From Neolentinus lepideus HHB14362 ss-1 (lineage: Eukaryota; Basidiomycota; Agaricomycetes; Gloeophyllales; Gloeophyllaceae), in NCBI GenBank assembly GCA_001632425.1, contig KV425595.1, forward strand, positions 157,036 through 221,035: a DNA stretch of 64,000 bases. The letters are read 5' to 3'. Under the pieces are notes generated by a model that was given only the letters and a program-made list of their open reading frames with translations, was not told the DNA's origin and did not search any database. The position numbers were made by a program, and so were the translations under genes. The number at the start of each line of letters is the position of its first letter. Position 1 is the stretch's first letter. Positions 10,739 through 22,844 of the stretch are shown here, in pieces.

Positions 10739-11837
10739 TTACAGCCTCACTACTGACCACGCTAGAATGTACCTATCAGCACCTGAAGGTAACTCGCGCA
10801 TAGTGACTTTTGTCAGCTCTGTCTTGACCTGGACTGTGCCTTTCTTAAAGACTTGGCCGTTCCACAGCTCCTCCCAGGTGGTAGGTGAATGCGCGAAAGC
10901 GTTCTGGCCACGCGAATTAACCCGTGTACCTTTCTGCAGCTGCCCCCTGTGCACTCCGAAGATCACGGAGCCGGCTTGCGGAGAAAGCAAGGACGCCATC
11001 TTCTGCGCCAGCTCGAACTGCTGTGCCTCGTTGAAGAGGTGGAAGAATGAGGACGCATGGATTGCGGAGACGTGGCCTATCAGAGGCGTCAAGGTAGTCA
11101 CCGAACGTAGATTAGGCGTCGGGGTCGAAGGAAGTGAGTAGGCAGGCTGGGCCGGTGCTAGGAAGGCGGGATCAAAGACGTCGCCTGGGACGAAAGGCAC
11201 CGGGAAGCTCTGAGGAGTCGACTTGAACAACTCGTGTCCGAGTTTCCAATATTCTATCAACTTTCTGTCAAGGTATGCGCGCCGACTAGCTGACGAAGGG
11301 AGGGGTTTACCTGGGCGTAGGTCCGAGGCAATAACACTACGGATAGGATACCCATCGACTACAGCCTTACGAGCATCGTTACCGACTGCAAACTTGCTAT
11401 CAGCCCATGTTCAGGGATCTCTCGCTAGGATATGCTTACAGCAACAACCGATATCGAGGAAGATAGCGGGGCTGCGCGTCTTTCCAAGCTGCAGAAAGTG
11501 TCGGTATGCAGGCAGCCGAGAGATCTTCAGTCTTTGCAAATTTCGTCAGATAAGTTACACAATACGCTCAATGTCCTAGTACTGACTTGGCGAACGCAAA
11601 GCGCCGAATGCATGGGTATGGATAGACCTAACGACGGATGCAATTTAGGTGCGTGGGTTTATTCCACATTTCGCAGCGATCGTAGCTCACCTTATAAGCC
11701 TTCTCCTGAACAGTCAATATGTGGTTCTTCAATTCTTCATCATTTGTGATCCCTATCTGGGATTTAAAGAACTTTAATTCTTCGTCATCGAGAGAATAGA
11801 GAGTTGAATCCAAAGGTAGGTCTTGCCCCGTAGACAT
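10739..11837 (-). CDS. SAM-dependent methyltransferase, tandem copy 1
   Basis: Five exons: 11837-11691, 11627-11587, 11531-11440, 11385-11311 and 11253-10739. All splice in frame to about 289 residues. The protein starts MSTGQDLPLDSTLYSLDDEE. Motif I is spread over two exons, AIFLDIGCC then FGNDARKAV. The next landmarks are VIASDLRPEYWKLGHELFKS, then SFPVPFVPGDVFDPAFL, LTPLIGHVSAIHASSFFHLF and LAQKMASLLSPQAGSVIFG. This is a class I methyltransferase resembling fungal enzymes often found beside terpenoid or polyketide pathways (AusD-like, from memory). No synthase, P450 or oxidase gene is next to it here, so the substrate is unknown. Tandem paralogue immediately upstream on the same strand. 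Confidence 0.8.
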
Positions 11838-12269
11838 CCTGCGCGGGTCTCGATAGAATATTTAGACAAACGTAAAAACAGCCTGTGTAGGCAACCGAGG
11901 TGTGGCTAACAAAATCCGGCTTGTCCGCTATGCCTTTAAGACATAGTGACAGTGCCAGGAAAGGGAAAGGCTATTTTCAAACATCCGCAGTGTCCGATTT
12001 CACCGTGGCTTACCACTTTGCTTAGATCGGCTTGACAGTGGAAAAGCTCGCTGTCATACCCCAAAGATATCCTCTGATCTCATCTGTACTTGTCAGCTTC
12101 ATACCCCCAGACACGAAAGGATCGAAGGGGGATCATCCTAGCATCGTACCATTACTCCGAATACAAATACACATCATTGCAGATAGGTCGAAGCCACTCT
12201 TCACAAACGTCAACAAGACAGGTGATAGCAGGGCAAGTTACCGTGTATGAACAACAACACTGTGTCCTT
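11838..12269. other. Intergenic between tandem methyltransferase genes
   Basis: Holds the 5' flank of copy 1 and the 3' flank of copy 2. No gene, repeat or clear promoter element recognised. Confidence 0.4.
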
Positions 12270-13409
12270 CTAGACCCTTATCACGGACCATACCAGTAGA
12301 TATGCATCTCCTGTCTGCGACGAATCGGGCCTGTCCACACGTACGAGTTGAGCATCGACGCGGACTTTCCCTTCCTTGAAGATCTGGCCGTCCCAAAGCT
12401 CTTTCCAGCTCTCATCAGAGTGACAGAATATATATTCACCGCTGGTGGCGCGTCTCGCAGTCCTGAACCCTTTATGCGTCTGACCCACGTGCGACCCAAA
12501 GATCATAGAGCCGGGTTCCGGAGAGAGTAAAGAGGCCATCCTCTGGGCAAGCTCGTACTGCTTCTCCTCGTTGAACAGATGAAAGAAGGCAGACGCGTGA
12601 ATGGCGAAGATGTGACCAATTAAAGGCGTCAGCGAAGTCAAAGAACGCAAGTCGGGAATAGGATTTAAAGAAGGGGCATAGACGGTTGGAGTGCGAGCTA
12701 GGAATGACGAGTCGAAAACGTCTCCTTGGATGAACGGCACAGGAAAGGTCTCTGGCGTGGACCTGAACAATTCGTGACCGAGGTTCCAAAAATCTGTCCA
12801 TCCATGCCGATCGCTATCGTTAGGCGTTGTAAACTCGGACGACATACTGGTAAGAACACATACCTGAGCGTAAGTCGGATGCAACTACGTTATCTCTAGG
12901 ATAACCATCAGCTATGGCCTTGCGAACGTCATTACCGACTTGATGTTCAAGCCGTGAGCTTAGATCGGCTGAAGCTAGACATAGTACTGACAGCAGCAGC
13001 CAATATCGAGGAATATAGCAGTGCGTCTGTCTTTGCCAAGCTGCAGGAAGTGCGAATAGGCAGGCAACCGGGAGATCTGAAGCCTAATTTGGTGGTTGTA
13101 GATGAGCGATTTCTGCCACATGGCTGAGATTTACTTTGCAAATGCGAAACGTCCAATGCATGGATATTGGTGGACCTGCAGGATAACATAGCATTCACCT
13201 CGGTCAGGGACCAATGTTCCCATAGACAGGAACGTTTGCCTTGTAAGCCTTCTCCCAGATGGTCAAGATATGACTCTTCAGCTCTTCATCGTCAGTAATA
13301 CCTGTCTGCGACTTGAAGAAGGCTGATTCCTGGATATCGAGGGAATAGAAGTCAGGATCCACGGAGTTCCTGGAAGGTACTTAATACTCGCGGTATCGGG
13401 ATTAGACAT
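12270..13409 (-). CDS. SAM-dependent methyltransferase, tandem copy 2 (5' end doubtful)
   Basis: Exons 2-5 are 13175-13135, 13083-12992, 12938-12864 and 12793-12270. Lengths 41, 92 and 75 for the internal exons equal those of copy 1, showing a tandem duplication. Visible motifs are AIFLDIGCC, FGNDVRKAIADGYP, SDLRSDFWNLGHELF, TFPVPFIQGDVF and LTPLIGHIFAIHASAFFHLF. Exon 1 (SVDPDFYSLDIQESAFFKSQ, down to 13240) has two oddities. It ends in AAG|GCAAAC, a non-canonical GC donor. The only nearby ATG (13409, MSNPDTAS) is one base out of frame with the conserved part, and an in-frame TAA precedes it. Either a small 5' exon is missed or this copy carries a frameshift. Likely same chemistry as copy 1. 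Confidence 0.65.
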
Positions 13410-14187
13410 TCCGAGCGGCTGGATAAATACCAAATTATAATAAAGGATGGTTGTACAGACAAGGTGGTGGTGGTTTGGCAGATTACTGTCTGCTCTGCAG
13501 CTCAGATAAGAGGTGGGGGTAAACTAGGAATGGTACAGCATTGCAGAACCTATTTTGAAGTTCATGTTGTCTCCGTGAAGTCGCGGGATAGCATCATATT
13601 GAGGCTGGACAAACATGTCGCGAATGTCAGCGCTGCATCAAAGGTGCGAACAATATTCAGTACTAGTGACGATTAAATTCCTCCACGGCACCAAATACAT
13701 TGAACGGCACGAGCGACGAGACTAGATACTGTAACGCGAAATAGTAGAGATGGAAGCGCGAAAACTATTACATCGCCGTAGCATCGTTACAGTCCGTTCT
13801 AAGGGGTAGTCGAAGGGGGCGGGATATCGATAACGGAGGGCATACAGTACTGGGAAGGAAGAGGGAGAAAGACCGTAAGCAAGATAGAACAGGCCCCAAG
13901 TATAATCATATGTATAAGCGAAAATAAAGAAAGCTCAGTGCGAAAGGCAAGTCGATAAAGATGGAACAACCAATAGCCCAAGTCCGTGATGTCGGATCCG
14001 AAACCGGCAAACTTCCATCCACTCGTTGAGTTGAGTTAAAAACACTTGACATCGACATCATCGTGGTCGTCGCTTTTGAGTTTCGGGTTCGATTATCCGC
14101 GCGGACGCAGCAGCAGGCTGGCCAGTATGCACAAAGGGGTATCCAAAAACCATCAGGGTAATCCACAGCGCGCACGTATCACTTTGT
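13410..14187. other. Intergenic; probably nrd1 3' UTR
   Basis: Between the methyltransferase 5' end and the nrd1 stop codon. No gene recognised. About 13.8-14.19 kb is probably transcribed as the nrd1 3' UTR. Confidence 0.35.
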
Positions 14188-16494
14188 TCAGGCCACATTC
14201 TCGATGCCCACGTCGATGTATGAGTCCACCGACCCGGGGGCGTCTTCAGCCACTAAGCCTTCAGAATGCTCGCCGTGCTCGCCAGGCTGGCCGTCGCCTC
14301 CTTCTCCTTCGGCACCGGTGCTCTGTCCACCGGTGTTCTGTCCGCTTCCGCTGGCCGATCTTCTCATGCCTCCGCCTTGTGGTCCTTGGCGCGGAGCGTT
14401 CGCACATCGGTCTTTTCCGTGGGCAATGCGCAGGTTCGCGTAGTCAGACTTGTTCTTGATGCTCTCGATGGCCTTGATAGCGTTCTGAATGTTAGTGAAG
14501 TTCACGAACGCGCAGTTCCTGTCGACCGTGTCATGAAGCTTATACTGATCAAATGAAGAGGATTGTACTCACTTCTCCTTCAAGAAGTTAACAAGCTCGA
14601 TGTCCCCATATTCGCCAAAGTCCCTCTTGAGCTTCTCCTCGTTGAACGTCTCGAAGTCCTCAATATTCCCAATGTAGACATTCCTAGTTGCGCCGCCATG
14701 GACGGCGAGCGCAAGGGAGGGCGGCAGCGACCCGGGGTTCTTGCCCCAACCAATCTTCAGCCGGCGATTGTTGAGCGTCAGACCCTGGTACGAGGCCACT
14801 TGGAAGAACGTGAGCGCCGCAGCAGGATCAATGAAAGTCACGAACTACAATCTGATGAGATGTGGCAGTGCACTTGAAAAACAGTTGAACGTACCGCGAT
14901 GTGCTTATCAGGCATGTACCGGATGCTCTGCAACACGCCTCCACGGATCGCATTGCACAAGTCCTCAGTTGTCGTTTCGGGGTGGATGTTGCCAAGGTAG
15001 ACAGTCCTGTTCAGGCCCTGGCCTCCGCCCATACCTCCCATGCCTCCCATACCGCCCATGGCGTCGGGCGAGAAAGAGGATGCGTACGGTGTGAAGGGCG
15101 AGGAGAAGGGTGCAGCTTGGGATACTAACGACTGAGCTGCGGCAGCCTGTGCAGCCTGGGCTGCAGCCTGCTGAGACTTGGGGATATACGCACACCGATC
15201 CTTGCCATAGTTGACGCGCTTGCCTGCCCACGCGGGCTCCGTAGGGAGGGTATTCACGACCTGTGAGTAAACACATTCATTAATATACAGACTAAGCTAT
15301 AGATGCCGTCAAACACGTACCTTGTTCGCCGTCGCGATACTGAGGAAATGAACAAAGCCGATGTTCTTGTCTCTGACGATCTTCACTTGGTCGATCAAGC
15401 CGAAGCGACTGAGATCGTCGCGCAATGCTTCTTCCGTCATGTTCTCATCGAGTCCTCCGAGGTACACATTTCGACTCGCGTTGCTCTGTTGAATAGCGAG
15501 CGTCACGGCGGCGGGGACAGGCGAGGGCTTGCCCCAGCCGATCTTGAGCTCCTGGCCGTGTAAAGAAAGCTTCTTGATCGTGGCATCAGCGTGGAATGCC
15601 GCGGCCGTGGCGCCTTCAAGGAAAGACAAGAATACGCAGGACTTTTCGGGGAGAACCCGGATCGACTCGAGAGGGCCGAAGTGCACAAGGTTGAGCAGCT
15701 CATCGACGGAAGCGGTAGGGGGAAGATTGCCAACATAGACAGTACGTGCGGTGGCGTTAGTGGAGGCGGCGTTCAAAGCTGCACTGAGAGCCGCAGGGGA
15801 GTAAGGACCTGACTGGGAAATACCTGGGAGGTTGAGGTTGAGTTGGGGAAGGCGTTGTTGATTGAAGTTCTGCGGTGTGTAAATGTGCGAACACGGGTAA
15901 ATATATACAGCGGTGAGGACGGACCTGGCCAAAGTTGCCCATCTGATTGTTGTAAGGGAATCCTCCGAGAACACCCATGCCAGGAATGCCCATACCAAGC
16001 ATATTGTATCCGCCAAAACCACCATAATTTCCGTTCATGCCCGCAGAGTTCTGTTGCTGCTGGGCCGCGAAGGCGGTAGGTGTGTTCGGACTCATCTGCG
16101 AGCCAATGCCAGTGCCGCCAGTAGCTGTGTTAACGGTAAGAGAGGGCGTGGAGTACAGTGGATTGGAGAAGCCAGGGGTAGGCGGGGAATGATTGTACGC
16201 TGCCTGTGATATGCTTGCATTCGGACCATAGCCATAGTTGGCAAAGGCATCACGAGTGGAAGCGTTGTTGGAGGATAAACCGTTTGTGCCGTTGGATGCG
16301 CCGAAAGAGGTGGGGGACCAGCGGGCCTTTTTGGCATCGGGACCGCCGACAGATTCCATTGGCCTCTGAAGACAGCGAACAAAAGAATCTCAGTAGACGT
16401 CCGGCCCGCACGATAAGCATGCAACTACCTTCATCATATCGAGCTCAAACCCGTAGGACGGATAGTGAGACTCAAAAGCTGTCTGCGAGTCCAT
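14188..16494 (-). CDS. nrd1: Nrd1-type RNA-binding protein with four RRMs
   Basis: Six exons: 16494-16429, 16365-15925, 15869-15321, 15260-14895, 14844-14573 and 14518-14188. They join in frame to about 674 residues. A Gly/Asn/Gln-rich N-terminal half precedes four RRMs. RNP motifs seen are [10 protein letters not shown] with [18 protein letters not shown] with [18 protein letters not shown] with AFVTFID, and [10 protein letters not shown] with CAFVNFTN. Typical connector sequences [19 protein letters not shown] and [12 protein letters not shown] are present. In fission yeast Nrd1/Msa2 restrains onset of sexual differentiation and stabilises mRNAs including that of myosin light chain; a cytoplasmic mRNA-binding role is expected here. 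The C-terminal tail is Gly/Glu-rich. The gene looks intact. Start chosen from [12 protein letters not shown] in exon 1. Confidence 0.92.
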
Positions 16495-19440
16495 TGTTGC
16501 GGAGGGGTGGGGGTTATGGGGGCAGCGAGTATGGAATGGATGGCAGAAGCGGGAAACGGCAGAAATTTGGGAGAAAAAATGCAAAACGCAAGTTAGAGGG
16601 TGCTAATAATTAACGTAGGGAGCGACGGGTGCGAGTTTGCAGGGCAGGGGCAATAATCGTAGACAAACGAGTGTAGGGGGACTTTGAAAAAAGACACGCA
16701 CAAAAAAGAGAGGAGGGCCGAAGCCAAAGGTCAAAGCTGAAGCTGGAACCTGAACTAGTGCGTGTCGGTGTATAAATATAAAAATTACGGGCGCGATGCC
16801 CCGTCTTCAGCGAAGAGCAATCAACCAAACGAGCGACGGCGACAACGAAGAAGCCCTCCTCGTCGCCAACAATACGACCCGCCGGCTTTCGCACGCGACC
16901 CGATACAGCGCACGGGCCACCCCGGCATCAGCTCAGTCTGATTTCTCTCTGCGGATCTCCGCTACTAGAAGCGGCGACGACGACATGGGCAGACTCTTTG
17001 GATATTTACTGGACAGCGTCCCAGCGACACATTGGCGACGGACAATGGAAAGCGATCCTACTTCATCTCGTTCTTCCAACAAATGGAAGCTTCAGTTGAA
17101 CCGCATGTCATGGCGAGCGCAGGACATTTCCCCCTCGTGTTATGAAGCGTTCTCGAACACGGAAATGGCGTCGGCTTGTCGACATTGTTTCGCGTGTATG
17201 ACCTACCGCTTCTAATGAACACTGATGGCGCTATTCAAATCAGCCTTCTTTTCCACTTGAACGCCTTCTCAGTGTTCAGCAGTACCTGGCTGCGGTACTT
17301 GTTTGTCTCCAGATGAAGGTATTTACGAGAGCGATCTGAACTGAATCTCTCCAGAGGTGATCGTCCAGCTCAAAGCTACCGTCAGATTACATCGATATGA
17401 TCTCCAGGTGAGGATTTGTTTTCCTTGCGTTTCAGGCATTATTCTTTGAAGGCAAAGTACCCAAGAGTTGAAATTGAGGTAAGGGTCCTGGAATGACGTC
17501 TGGAGAATTTTCGAGTGTTTGTTCGCGCAAATACCCCGCTGCTGGAATTTTTTAACCGCTTCGAGATTTTCAAGACGACATTATTCTGAAGGATCGACCT
17601 AACACTATCGAAAAGACAAGTTTCTGTGGCTACAGAGGGATCTTGGTCTTTATTTCCTAGCTCACAAGGGCGACAAGAGCGCATATAGCCGTTCCTTGCT
17701 CAGAAAATGGCCCCAATAGCACCAAGAGAGAGGCAGAATCTATTTACGGTTCTCCAGATCATCTGGGCTGTCAGAACCTTCAATAAACTTGTTATCACCG
17801 CCATGGCACTGATTTACGACTCAGCTGGCACAGCCTAGATATTTCTGATAGTGGCGGTATGGACACCACCCCGTTGTTTGCACCACAGGACCCTATGCCC
17901 GGGGATCCTATCCTAGAACAGAAATCATCCCCACTACCGGCCGTCCAGAACCAGCGCTTTCATATTCTCTGTTGGAACTCTCTCTTCCTTATGTGCCGGC
18001 GTACCCCTCCGCCCCTTCTCTTCTCACAACTGGATCATAACGTCACCCCGCCTGGAATATCCTAGAGGCGTTCATGAACTCGGTCTGTCACACAGACTCC
18101 TCTCCTTCGACGTTTCAGGTTCAGGGAATATTCTTTCTGTAGCTGGACGACACTATCTCCGAGTGCAGTTACGCCCCGTCATTCCTCTCCAGCGAATTCC
18201 CCTGAATTTGACGTATGAAGGTTTCTGCCAGTATGTGGATTTCCGACTCAGACAACTCGGAATTTCATCCACCAATGCATGTTCCAACTATGACCAGAGC
18301 AATTCAAAATCTCGGCAAGGCGACAATTAGGCTCGCCAGAGTGCTCGTGAGCCACTTACATCTACTTCGTTTGCTCGACCCAATGATGACCAAGCCCGGG
18401 GGATAACATTCTTCGCCACCGTAGTCGATGTAATAATTATTCTCTCTCCTAGCCCGGCACGTCCGTAGTCTGGCGAGCGTGCTGCCCTCCTTGTCTTCGT
18501 ATGTTGCTAGCTCTTCGAACCACCGCAACGAGCCTGGCTCTTAACAAGGGCTACGCATCGAGTCAAGCGCACATTCCAGACAGCTGCTAGTCCATTTCCT
18601 AGTCCTTGGATATTTCAGACGGACAATCCGGCTCAGAGCCGGCATCGGGTGCGGGATGAGGCTCATTTCATGTTATAACACCCTTGGTAGGTCGAAATTT
18701 CAAGCCGAGGAACGACCTCCAAATGGGTTCAGAAATAGGCTCGGTAATCGGCTGCAGTCCGCAAGCGATTATGCCTAGCTATTCCTCCCCCTCCCTCGGG
18801 GCGCTTCTAGTGCTCAGACTTCAACTCTTGGAAGACTTGTACATTGGGACGACGCCACGGCTTTGCCCCTTCTGATCGTACGATCACCGCGCGCCTACAT
18901 TTCATGTCCTACGTTGTTCTGTAAGCATCCCACATTGATGGATTCATATATTTTCTGATATAATGCCGGCCAGCTTTAGTGACACAGAAAGCGTCGCAGA
19001 CCACGTACCCACCATTAGAGATTTAAACCTACGACCTCCTATGGACAGTGACTACTTTTCCCAGGTTATTGGTTTGTGGCACTGGCCAATGCTCGGGGAA
19101 TTATAATACTGCTGCCCAATTAGCGGCAAGATCGATGGATGGGGTAACATAGTGTCGTAAGTCAGTGCTGAGTATGTTTAATATCCCAGTCACCCGCATG
19201 TGCACTTGAGCTTGCGCTGTGGCGTGTCTAGGGTTGTCCTTGGGCTATGATTATCTATAGACTGACCACCGTGTCTTCCGATACATCCTTATCAGATCCT
19301 CTGTATTCCACGCGCTGTGGTAAGGCCGAGGTCAAGCCAGTTATCCCTTTGCGGTGAGTTAGCCATAGCACATATTCCCTGGACGCTAGAGAATCACGAA
19401 GTCAGTACGCAGAGAATCAATTTATGATTGATCTTACAAG
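16495..19440. other. Gene-poor stretch
   Basis: 16.5-16.8 kb is the nrd1 promoter region, with a TATAAATATAAA element near 16771. A 139-codon frame at 16796-17215 has no recognisable features and I do not call it. 17.2-17.8 kb shows nothing. 17.85-18.35 kb has a possible decayed coding trace, described separately. The rest up to 19.4 kb is featureless. Confidence 0.4.
17858..18336 (+). pseudogene. Possible decayed coding trace
   Basis: A long Pro/Tyr-rich reading (GPYARGSYPRTEII, then ALSYSLLELSLPYVPAYPS) runs into a TAA near 18037. It appears to resume in another frame as IITSPRLEYPRGVHELGLSH and stays open for about 90 codons to a TAG near 18328. The matching style on both sides of the frame change suggests a dead basidiomycete gene. 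I cannot name the family with confidence. Confidence 0.3.
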
Positions 19441-19469
19441 GTTCTGGACACGTGCAAGACCATCTCCGA

Positions 19470-19815
19470 TGAATATCCTTCGCTGAGCGTCACTGCATCC
19501 GTCCGATCTGCGCCCAGGTACATGTTCAGATTCGTACCTCCGGACTTGGGAACTGGTGCACAAACTATTCGGGACCACTCTGCAAAGTTTCCCAGTGCCT
19601 TTCATCCCAGGAACTGCTCTTGATCCCGCCTGTATAGTAGCAACACAACCTAACCTACTCTCCGCCACTATCCGCCGTCACGGATCTCAGCTCACTAACA
19701 ATTCTTGCCGGCCACGTCCCGGCAGTCCACTCAGCATCTATAGAACCGTTCAAACTCGCTCAGAGACTAGCGGCATTGTTGTCTCTAGAGCCGGGCATGA
19801 TGCATGATCTTCGGA
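19470..19815 (+). pseudogene. Decayed third copy of the methyltransferase gene
   Basis: On the plus strand, remnants of the methyltransferase at 10.7-13.4 kb occur in the correct order. SDLRP followed by a GT-like donor lies near 19515. Then TWELVHKLFGTT leads into LQSFPVPFIPGTALDPA, matching GHELFKST..SFPVPFVPGDVFDPA. After a frame change DLSSLTILAGHVPAVHSAS is followed by PFKLAQRLAALLSLEPG, matching LTPLIGHVSAIHAS and LAQKMASLLSPQAG, with a deletion in between. At least one frameshift and loss of the 5' exons make it non-functional. It is inverted relative to the two live copies and about 6 kb away. Confidence 0.7.
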
Positions 19816-20292
19816 TCACATGAAAGGCATACCAAGAAAGGCATGATAGAATATGTTTGAGGTCTTCGTATGTTTTGCTACGCACCTGAGAGCTGTTGTG
19901 AGGCGGAAATACCTTTAAGAAAAGGTCAGTCAAGGTCGAATACACTTACTAGATCGCCCTCGCTCGATGAGATTCATTACCTGTCTATAGTAGACTAGAG
20001 TTTCAGTATTCCTCGGACATGAATTCATTGTTGGTCACATCTCTTGTCTCATAGACTACGGACAGTGCCATTGTGGTCAGAAATGAGGTGAATATATACG
20101 TACGTCATGAACAATTATAGGATCCCTACTATAGACAATTACCTACTGGTACAATAATACTTCAAGCGGAGGACAGTCGGTAGTATCTTATAGACATGTG
20201 CATCAGTCAGCACCCGAGCGCTCGGGCCTGTCTTCCTCCCAAATTTGCCTGATGACTTCTACCAATCCCAGTTCTCCCTCAATCTGTTCGCG
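19816..20292. other. Intergenic
   Basis: AT-rich, between the methyltransferase relic and the 3' end of the sugar transporter. No gene or repeat recognised. Confidence 0.4.
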
Positions 20293-22752
20293 TCATAAAC
20301 GGTGCGAAAGGGGAGATGGCGACGAAACGCTTACCTCGCTTCTCAACTCAGCGTCTTCTTTACCAACACTACTCCGGAAGAACCTATCGATCTCTTCAAG
20401 AGACACACTAGCGGTTTCTGGTATGATATACGTAGACCACAGGTAGCCGAAGAAACACGCAATAGAGAAGATCATGAAAGTCCAACTGAGATATATTTGT
20501 CAGCTTATGGCATGTCGTGGTCTGAGTCGCGACGTACGCAGGGGACATCTCAATCAGCACTGGTGCGAGTAGTCCAATCAAGACTAGGAGATCAACTCGA
20601 CGTCAGCAAATAAAGCTGGGGTGGATGAGTTCAACGACGCACAATTGTTGACCCAGTTACTCATCGTGCTCAGAGCCACTCCTTTGCTCCTGATACTCGT
20701 CGGGAACACTTCTGAGGGCAGGACCCAACCAACAGGACCATACGATACACCGTAAGCAAGGGTGAAAACGTATAGGCAGCTGAATATATTACAAAGGCCT
20801 CAGCACGAATTAGCTCGACAGTGATTTATGACGCTGACTCACGCAACAGCCAACCAAGCTCCGACACGATGATCTGCCCAGTCATCAGAATCCTCATAGA
20901 CCTAGCTTCAATGTAAGCTCAGTGCCACCTTCATCTCGCAAACGTACGCACCACCATAGCAATAATCAGATGAGAGCAACCCATTACGACGCTTCCGCTC
21001 CTCAATAAAAACTTTCTCCCTAGCCAAGACCATCAACGAACGATAATACATCATACTAAATACGATATCTTACCCCAATGATCAATTCCAGCAATTGCCG
21101 GGAAGACAGCCAAGAATTGCACGATGCCAACACCACCAGCAACAAGTAGCGTCGCATTAGATGAACCAAGACCAAATGACGCGAGTAAGGTGGGGCCATA
21201 GTAGAGAAGTGCGTTGATCCCGGACCACTCTGCATAGTTTGGCGTCAACATACGTGCAAGGGTGAATTAAGAGGCTAAAACGTACGCTGTATAAACATCA
21301 CAACGATGCCCACCATCGTTCGATCACGATATTTCTTTGAAAGAAGGAGTCGCCATCCCCTAAGCTCCGAGGCAAGCCAGTTGTCCTTGACCGACATTCC
21401 CGGTCCGCCTTCAATGTATGCTCTCCGCTCGAGCATAGAAGCTTCTGCTTGGATTTCGAGTACCTCAATCTGTGTGGCAAGCAGATGTGAATTTGGAGAG
21501 GACGATGCCGTTGATATATGACACTTACATCAGCCAGCGTCCTATTTTCTTCGCCCCGCAATCTGATGAGAGTCTCGTGAGCATCCTCCACCTTTCCCTG
21601 AGCAACGAGGAGTCTCGGTGAAGGCGGTAACCAAAATACACCGATTGCCAGGATTAAAGCCGGAAGTAAAGGCATAGAAAGCGGTAGGACATAAGAGATG
21701 CTGCTGTCAACTCCTCGTTGCGATTGGTAAGAGCCGACTATTTTGGTTCCATCGAACTCACTATTTCGTGTCGCATATCCCACCCAAAATCCTGCTACAC
21801 AGCCCAGTACGATGGAGAACTGCTCCAGGGCAAGAAGAGATCCGCGGAGCTCAGGCGGGGATATCTCCGTGATATATAGAGGTGATAAAGTACTATAAAT
21901 TCTAAATTGGAGCGGCAGGAGAGACTATTGACGATGGTACGGACCTTAGAGCGCCGATCCCAATGCCTGACAACCCTCTTCCAAGAACCAAAAGAAATAC
22001 GGAGAGAGCGAGAGCCTGTAATATTGTACCGACAATAAATACCACTGTAGCAACGGCAAGCATATCACGTCAAGAAAAGTGAGGACATAGATAACACATA
22101 AGACGAGCGCAAAAGGAAGGTCCTACGCACCACAGGCCCAGAAAATAGCTGTCTTGCGTGAGTAGCGATCAGCCAGCCCAGACATCAAGGCACCGAAAAG
22201 TGCGCCCAAGTCAAGTGATGCAGCTATATATCGAAACAGGTTAGTTTAAGAGGATCTAACAGCACTACCAAGGAAGCTCATACTAAGCATCCCTTTCCCC
22301 CATGCATCTAGAGGAAATCGTTGAAGAAACGCTTTCATGACCTACGACGTACCAGTCATCAACTTATACAGATTTTGGCAAGGTAAGGAATTCCGACGTA
22401 CTAGGACATTAGCAACGACACCTTGATCGTATCCGAAAACCCAGCCGCCGATGCTGGCGAAGAGAGCGCATCCTAGAGCGTATCTATTCCGCCGTAGACC
22501 CAGTAATCCCGTCGGACCGTACGCGTAGGTATATGTGAGTTCGGGATGATCGTGTGTGCTCGATTCGGGAATATCATTTCCAGGTAGTGGGCTTGAGATT
22601 GTGATGTTCGCAGTGGAAGAAACCAGGACAGTAGTAGTCGTAGATGCTCTCACTGATCTGTTGCTGCTCTTTAAATTTCGAGGAGTGCTGGAGGAACGAA
22701 GGAGAGGCTGGGAATCCAAATCAGAAGATGATAGACTCGGCTGGTTAACCAT
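20293..22752 (-). CDS. MFS sugar/quinate-type transporter
   Basis: A minus-strand gene of about ten exons with 50-70 base introns. The N-terminal cytoplasmic tail is Ser/Thr-rich (MVNQPSLSSSDLDSQPLL). It is followed by ALGCALFASIGGWVFGYDQG, the first helix of the SP family, then LFGALMSGLADRYSRKTAIF (the D-R-x-x-R-K loop), GRGLSGIGIGAL, PLYITEISPPELRGSLLALE, NALLYYGPTLLASFGL and VGWVLPSEVFPTSIRSKGVA. The C-terminal signature is PETASVSLEEIDRFF. All sugar-transporter hallmarks are therefore present across 12 predicted helices in the plasma membrane. Proton-coupled import of a hexose, pentose or quinate is expected. The substrate cannot be told from the sequence. Start at MVNQPS (22752). No sugar-metabolism gene is adjacent. 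Confidence 0.85.
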
Positions 22753-22844
22753 GAGAATATAGGGATCGGGGTGTTTGTCCGAATATCAAGACAAGTCAAC
22801 AGACATTAATGGGATTTGTTCAAGTTGAGCTTGAACTGTGCGGC

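Noticed and set aside
10739..13409. Biosynthetic gene cluster around the methyltransferases
   Set aside because: No polyketide, terpene or peptide synthase, P450 or prenyltransferase is present within the window.
16796..17215. A 139-codon plus-strand frame as a gene divergent from nrd1
   Set aside because: No domain, no splice pattern, and its start overlaps what should be nrd1 promoter. Too weak to call.
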